From contig DNAD01000188.1 in the NCBI GenBank assembly GCA_003484785.1, forward strand, positions 1 through 8,060: a stretch of DNA of 8,060 bases. The letters run 5' to 3'. The position numbers and the translations under genes were made by a program. The notes under the pieces were generated by a model, which was given only the letters and a program-made list of their open reading frames with translations, searched no databases and was not told the origin of the DNA. This document shows, piece by piece, positions 6,185 through 8,060 of the stretch. The stretch is from Lachnospiraceae bacterium. GTDB taxonomy: Bacteria; Bacillota; Clostridia; Lachnospirales; Lachnospiraceae. The stretch's first letter is position 1. The number at the start of each line of letters is the position of its first letter.

Positions 6185-7252
6185 ATGAAACGAATAGTTT
6201 TAACGGGAGGCGGTACGGCGGGACATGTGACCCCTAACATCGCGCTGCTTCCTTATCTGAAGGATGCAGGCTATGACATCTGCTATATTGGCTCCTATGA
6301 GGGGATAGAAAAAACGCTTATAGAGGATTACGGGATACCCTATTTTGGTATATCCTCCGGAAAGCTTCGAAGATATTTTTCCCTACGAAATTTTTCAGAT
6401 CCCTTCAGGGTTATGAAGGGCTTTTCGGAGGCGAAGAAGCTTATGAAGAAGCTCAAGCCTGATGTGGTATTTTCAAAGGGCGGATATGTTGCGGCACCGG
6501 TGGTGGCAGCGGCTAAGAAGAATAAGATACCTGCGATCATACATGAGTCGGATATGACTCCGGGACTTTCAAACAGGCTATGCTTCTCCTCCGCGGTAAA
6601 GATATGCTGCAGCTTTCCCGAGACCATGGAAAAGCTTCCGAAGGAAAAGGCTGTCCTTACCGGTTCGCCTGTCAGGGATGAACTGAAAAAGGGCGATAAA
6701 GAGGCGGCAAGGCGTTTTACCGGCTTTAAGAACGCAAAGCCGGTGATCCTTGTAACCGGCGGGAGCCTCGGAGCAGTGGCGGTAAACAATGCCGTAAGAT
6801 CCATACTTCCCGAGCTGTTAAAGGACTTTAACATTGTCCATCTGTGCGGAAAGGGTAAGACCGACGAATCATTCAGGGATACGGAAGGCTATGTTCAGTA
6901 TGAGTATATAAAGGATGAGCTTAAGGATCTTTTCGCCCTTGCCGATATCGTGATATCCCGGGCCGGGGCAAACGCCATAAATGAGCTTCTGGCGCTTAAG
7001 AAGCCGAATCTTCTGATACCGCTTTCCACAAGGGGCAGCAGGGGCGATCAGCTTCTCAATGCCAGATCCTTCGAAAAACAGGGTTTTTCCATTGTGATCG
7101 ATGAAGATGACCTGACAAAGGAATCCTTATACGAAAAGATCACAGAGCTCTATTCGGACAGGTCAAAATATATCGCAGCCATGGAAAAAAGCAGTCAGAA
7201 CAATGCGATACAGATCATTATGGAGCTCATAAAGGAAGTTACCCGATCCTGA
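6185..7252 (+). CDS. murG: MurG-type UDP-GlcNAc:lipid I N-acetylglucosaminyltransferase
   Basis: A 355-residue GT28/GT-B glycosyltransferase, of normal MurG length. MurG adds GlcNAc from UDP-GlcNAc to undecaprenyl-PP-MurNAc-pentapeptide (lipid I) to make lipid II on the inner face of the membrane. The N-terminal glycine loop GGGTAGHVTPN (8-18, with H14) and second loop SKGGYVAAPVV (97-107) bind the lipid diphosphate. HESD at 120-123 stands where E. coli has HEQN, as in many Bacilli/Clostridia proteins. The C-terminal domain has GGSLGA (192-197), SRAGANAINELLA (258-270, E267) and GDQLLNA (287-293) for UDP-GlcNAc. ATG 6185 is chosen because AGAGG at 6173-6177 precedes it and the catalytic loop begins at once; the in-frame ATG 6107 would add 26 unconserved residues. 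It lies apart from mur/fts genes, so a paralogue with an altered acceptor cannot be excluded. Confidence 0.9.
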   Translation: MKRIVLTGGGTAGHVTPNIALLPYLKDAGYDICYIGSYEGIEKTLIEDYGIPYFGISSGKLRRYFSLRNFSDPFRVMKGFSEAKKLMKKLKPDVVFSKGGYVAAPVVAAAKKNKIPAIIHESDMTPGLSNRLCFSSAVKICCSFPETMEKLPKEKAVLTGSPVRDELKKGDKEAARRFTGFKNAKPVILVTGGSLGAVAVNNAVRSILPELLKDFNIVHLCGKGKTDESFRDTEGYVQYEYIKDELKDLFALADIVISRAGANAINELLALKKPNLLIPLSTRGSRGDQLLNARSFEKQGFSIVIDEDDLTKESLYEKITELYSDRSKYIAAMEKSSQNNAIQIIMELIKEVTRS

Positions 7253-7272
7253 GAAAGGATGGGACGCGTAAA

Positions 7273-7311
7273 GGTTTGTTACCGGGCCCGGGAGCCGGTT
7301 TGCAGACCGGC
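7273..7311 (+). promoter_or_regulatory. Structured intergenic RNA before the RNase gene
   Basis: The 77-nt gap after murG contains GCCGGT (7294-7299) perfectly paired with ACCGGC (7306-7311), a 10-nt palindrome CCGGGCCCGG (7282-7291), and a competing pairing of ACCGG (7281-7285) with CCGGT (7295-7299). GGTTTG..ACCGG occurs twice (7273-7285, 7297-7310), so the element looks duplicated. No U tract follows, so it is not a standard terminator. AAGGAG at 7316-7321 follows 4 nt later and could be affected by the structure. Function is unknown. Confidence 0.45.
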
Positions 7312-7329
7312 GTATAAGGAGAACGGCAG

Positions 7330-8055
7330 ATGAAAAAATTAAAAATATTTTTGATGACGCTTTTTATGCTTGTTTTCGCATCCGGATGTGTGCCAGCGGC
7401 GGCACCGAAGGAGGATGGGAAAGCGGAGGGTCTTGTGCTTTACGAGAACGAGGGGGAAGAAGTTTCATCGGAGACCCCGGCTCTTGCAGAGCAAGTGGCT
7501 GACGGGACAGAGAGCATCGAGCCGCAATCTGCGCCTGACAAAGCAGCAGAGACCGGAAATGAAGCCGGAACCGCGGAGGATGAGATAACAGAAGCCGGAA
7601 ACGAAGCCGGAACCGCAGAGGATGAGATAAAAGAGGAAAAGCCCGGTGCAGCAGAAGAAAAAGCTGAGGCGGAAGAGGAAACCGGAGAGGCAAAAGCAGC
7701 TCAGACCACGGCCGGGCCGGACGAGAACGGAGTATATACCTCGAAGGAAGATGTGGCGTTGTACATACATACCTATGGCAGACTTCCCGGTAATTTCATT
7801 ACAAAGAATGAGGCAAAAAAGCTTGGCTGGGAAGGGGGCTCTGTTGAGGATTATGCCCCCGGAAAATGTATAGGAGGGAGCAGATTCGGTAATTATGAAG
7901 GTTTGCTCCCCGATAAAGAGGGAAGGGAATACTTTGAATGTGATATAGATACTCTGGGGGCTTCCGGAAGGGGAGCGAAGAGGATAGTTTTTTCAAATGA
8001 CGGGCTTGTATATTATACAAAGGATCATTACAAGACCTTCGAGCAGCTTTACTAA
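7330..8055 (+). CDS. Lipoprotein with a C-terminal barnase-family ribonuclease domain
   Basis: The 241-residue product has a lipoprotein signal (MKKLKIFLMT then FASGC), with lipidation expected at C20. Residues 21-132 are an acidic Ala/Glu/Gly-rich linker containing a 14-residue tandem repeat. Residues about 133-241 align along their length with barnase (microbial N1/T1 RNase family): YIHTYGRLPGNFITKNEAKKLGW, the APGK.IGG segment, and the DHYKTF end. Barnase catalytic residues have counterparts: K27 as K159, E73 as E203, R83 as R214, R87 as R218, H102 as H233, so endoribonuclease activity on single-stranded RNA is expected. R59, which contacts substrate and barstar, is Y189. C180 and C204 could form a disulfide outside the cell. 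AAGGAG (7316-7321) sets the start. It follows murG by 77 nt without a visible promoter. Surface anchoring is inferred from the lipobox; the target and any inhibitor are unknown. Confidence 0.93.
   Translation: MKKLKIFLMTLFMLVFASGCVPAAAPKEDGKAEGLVLYENEGEEVSSETPALAEQVADGTESIEPQSAPDKAAETGNEAGTAEDEITEAGNEAGTAEDEIKEEKPGAAEEKAEAEEETGEAKAAQTTAGPDENGVYTSKEDVALYIHTYGRLPGNFITKNEAKKLGWEGGSVEDYAPGKCIGGSRFGNYEGLLPDKEGREYFECDIDTLGASGRGAKRIVFSNDGLVYYTKDHYKTFEQLY
7549..7632 (+). repeat. 42-nt tandem repeat in the lipoprotein linker
   Basis: Two consecutive 42-nt units (7549-7590 and 7591-7632) encode E(T/A)GNEAGTAEDEI(T/K) twice, residues 74-101. They differ at only a few bases, indicating a recent duplication. 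Linker length may vary between strains. Confidence 0.85.
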
Positions 8056-8060
8056 GGAAC

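Noticed and set aside
7364..7770. Antisense open frames opposite the lipoprotein linker, rich in Arg, Leu and Phe
   Set aside because: They arise from the biased GAG/GCA/GGA codons of the acidic repeat linker and show no protein-like pattern.

Overview
The window looks like chromosome from a low-to-mid GC Firmicute, most likely a Lachnospiraceae-type clostridium. The reasons are the purine-rich ribosome binding sites (AGGAGG type), the LysM+G5+M23 architecture of the wall hydrolase, the Bacilli/Clostridia flavour of the MurG homologue, and a two-component system of the usual Gram-positive OmpR kind. Genus cannot be assigned from the sequence alone. No RNA gene, insertion sequence, CRISPR array or phage gene is visible.

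Left part (about 51-4082, + strand): one likely operon. A good promoter (51-79) drives a leader of about 137 nt. Four genes follow, separated by 1, 18 and 22 nt: an unrecognised tail-anchored coiled-coil protein (223), a membrane-anchored LysM/G5/M23 cell-wall endopeptidase (1073), a flavodoxin-like/SCP2 fusion protein (2654) and a HIT-family nucleotide hydrolase (3672).

Middle (4083-6106): a convergent gap with two hairpins, one suited to terminate each strand. Then come a response regulator (4165-4854) and a HAMP histidine kinase (4847-5914) on the - strand. The kinase is transcribed first and its end overlaps the regulator start. An AT-rich divergent control region follows, with an extended -10 promoter facing the kinase and a TATAAT box facing right.

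Right part (6185-8055, + strand): a MurG-type lipid II glycosyltransferase standing away from any division/cell-wall cluster, then a short structured intergenic RNA, then the most striking gene. This encodes a lipoprotein whose C-terminal 110 residues are a barnase-family ribonuclease with all catalytic residues retained, held out from the membrane on an acidic linker with a 14-residue tandem repeat. The window ends 5 nt after its stop, so whether a barstar-like inhibitor follows cannot be seen.

Functionally, most of the window concerns the envelope: a wall hydrolase, a precursor glycosyltransferase, a membrane sensor pair and a surface-anchored RNase. That these genes form one pathway is inference from proximity only.
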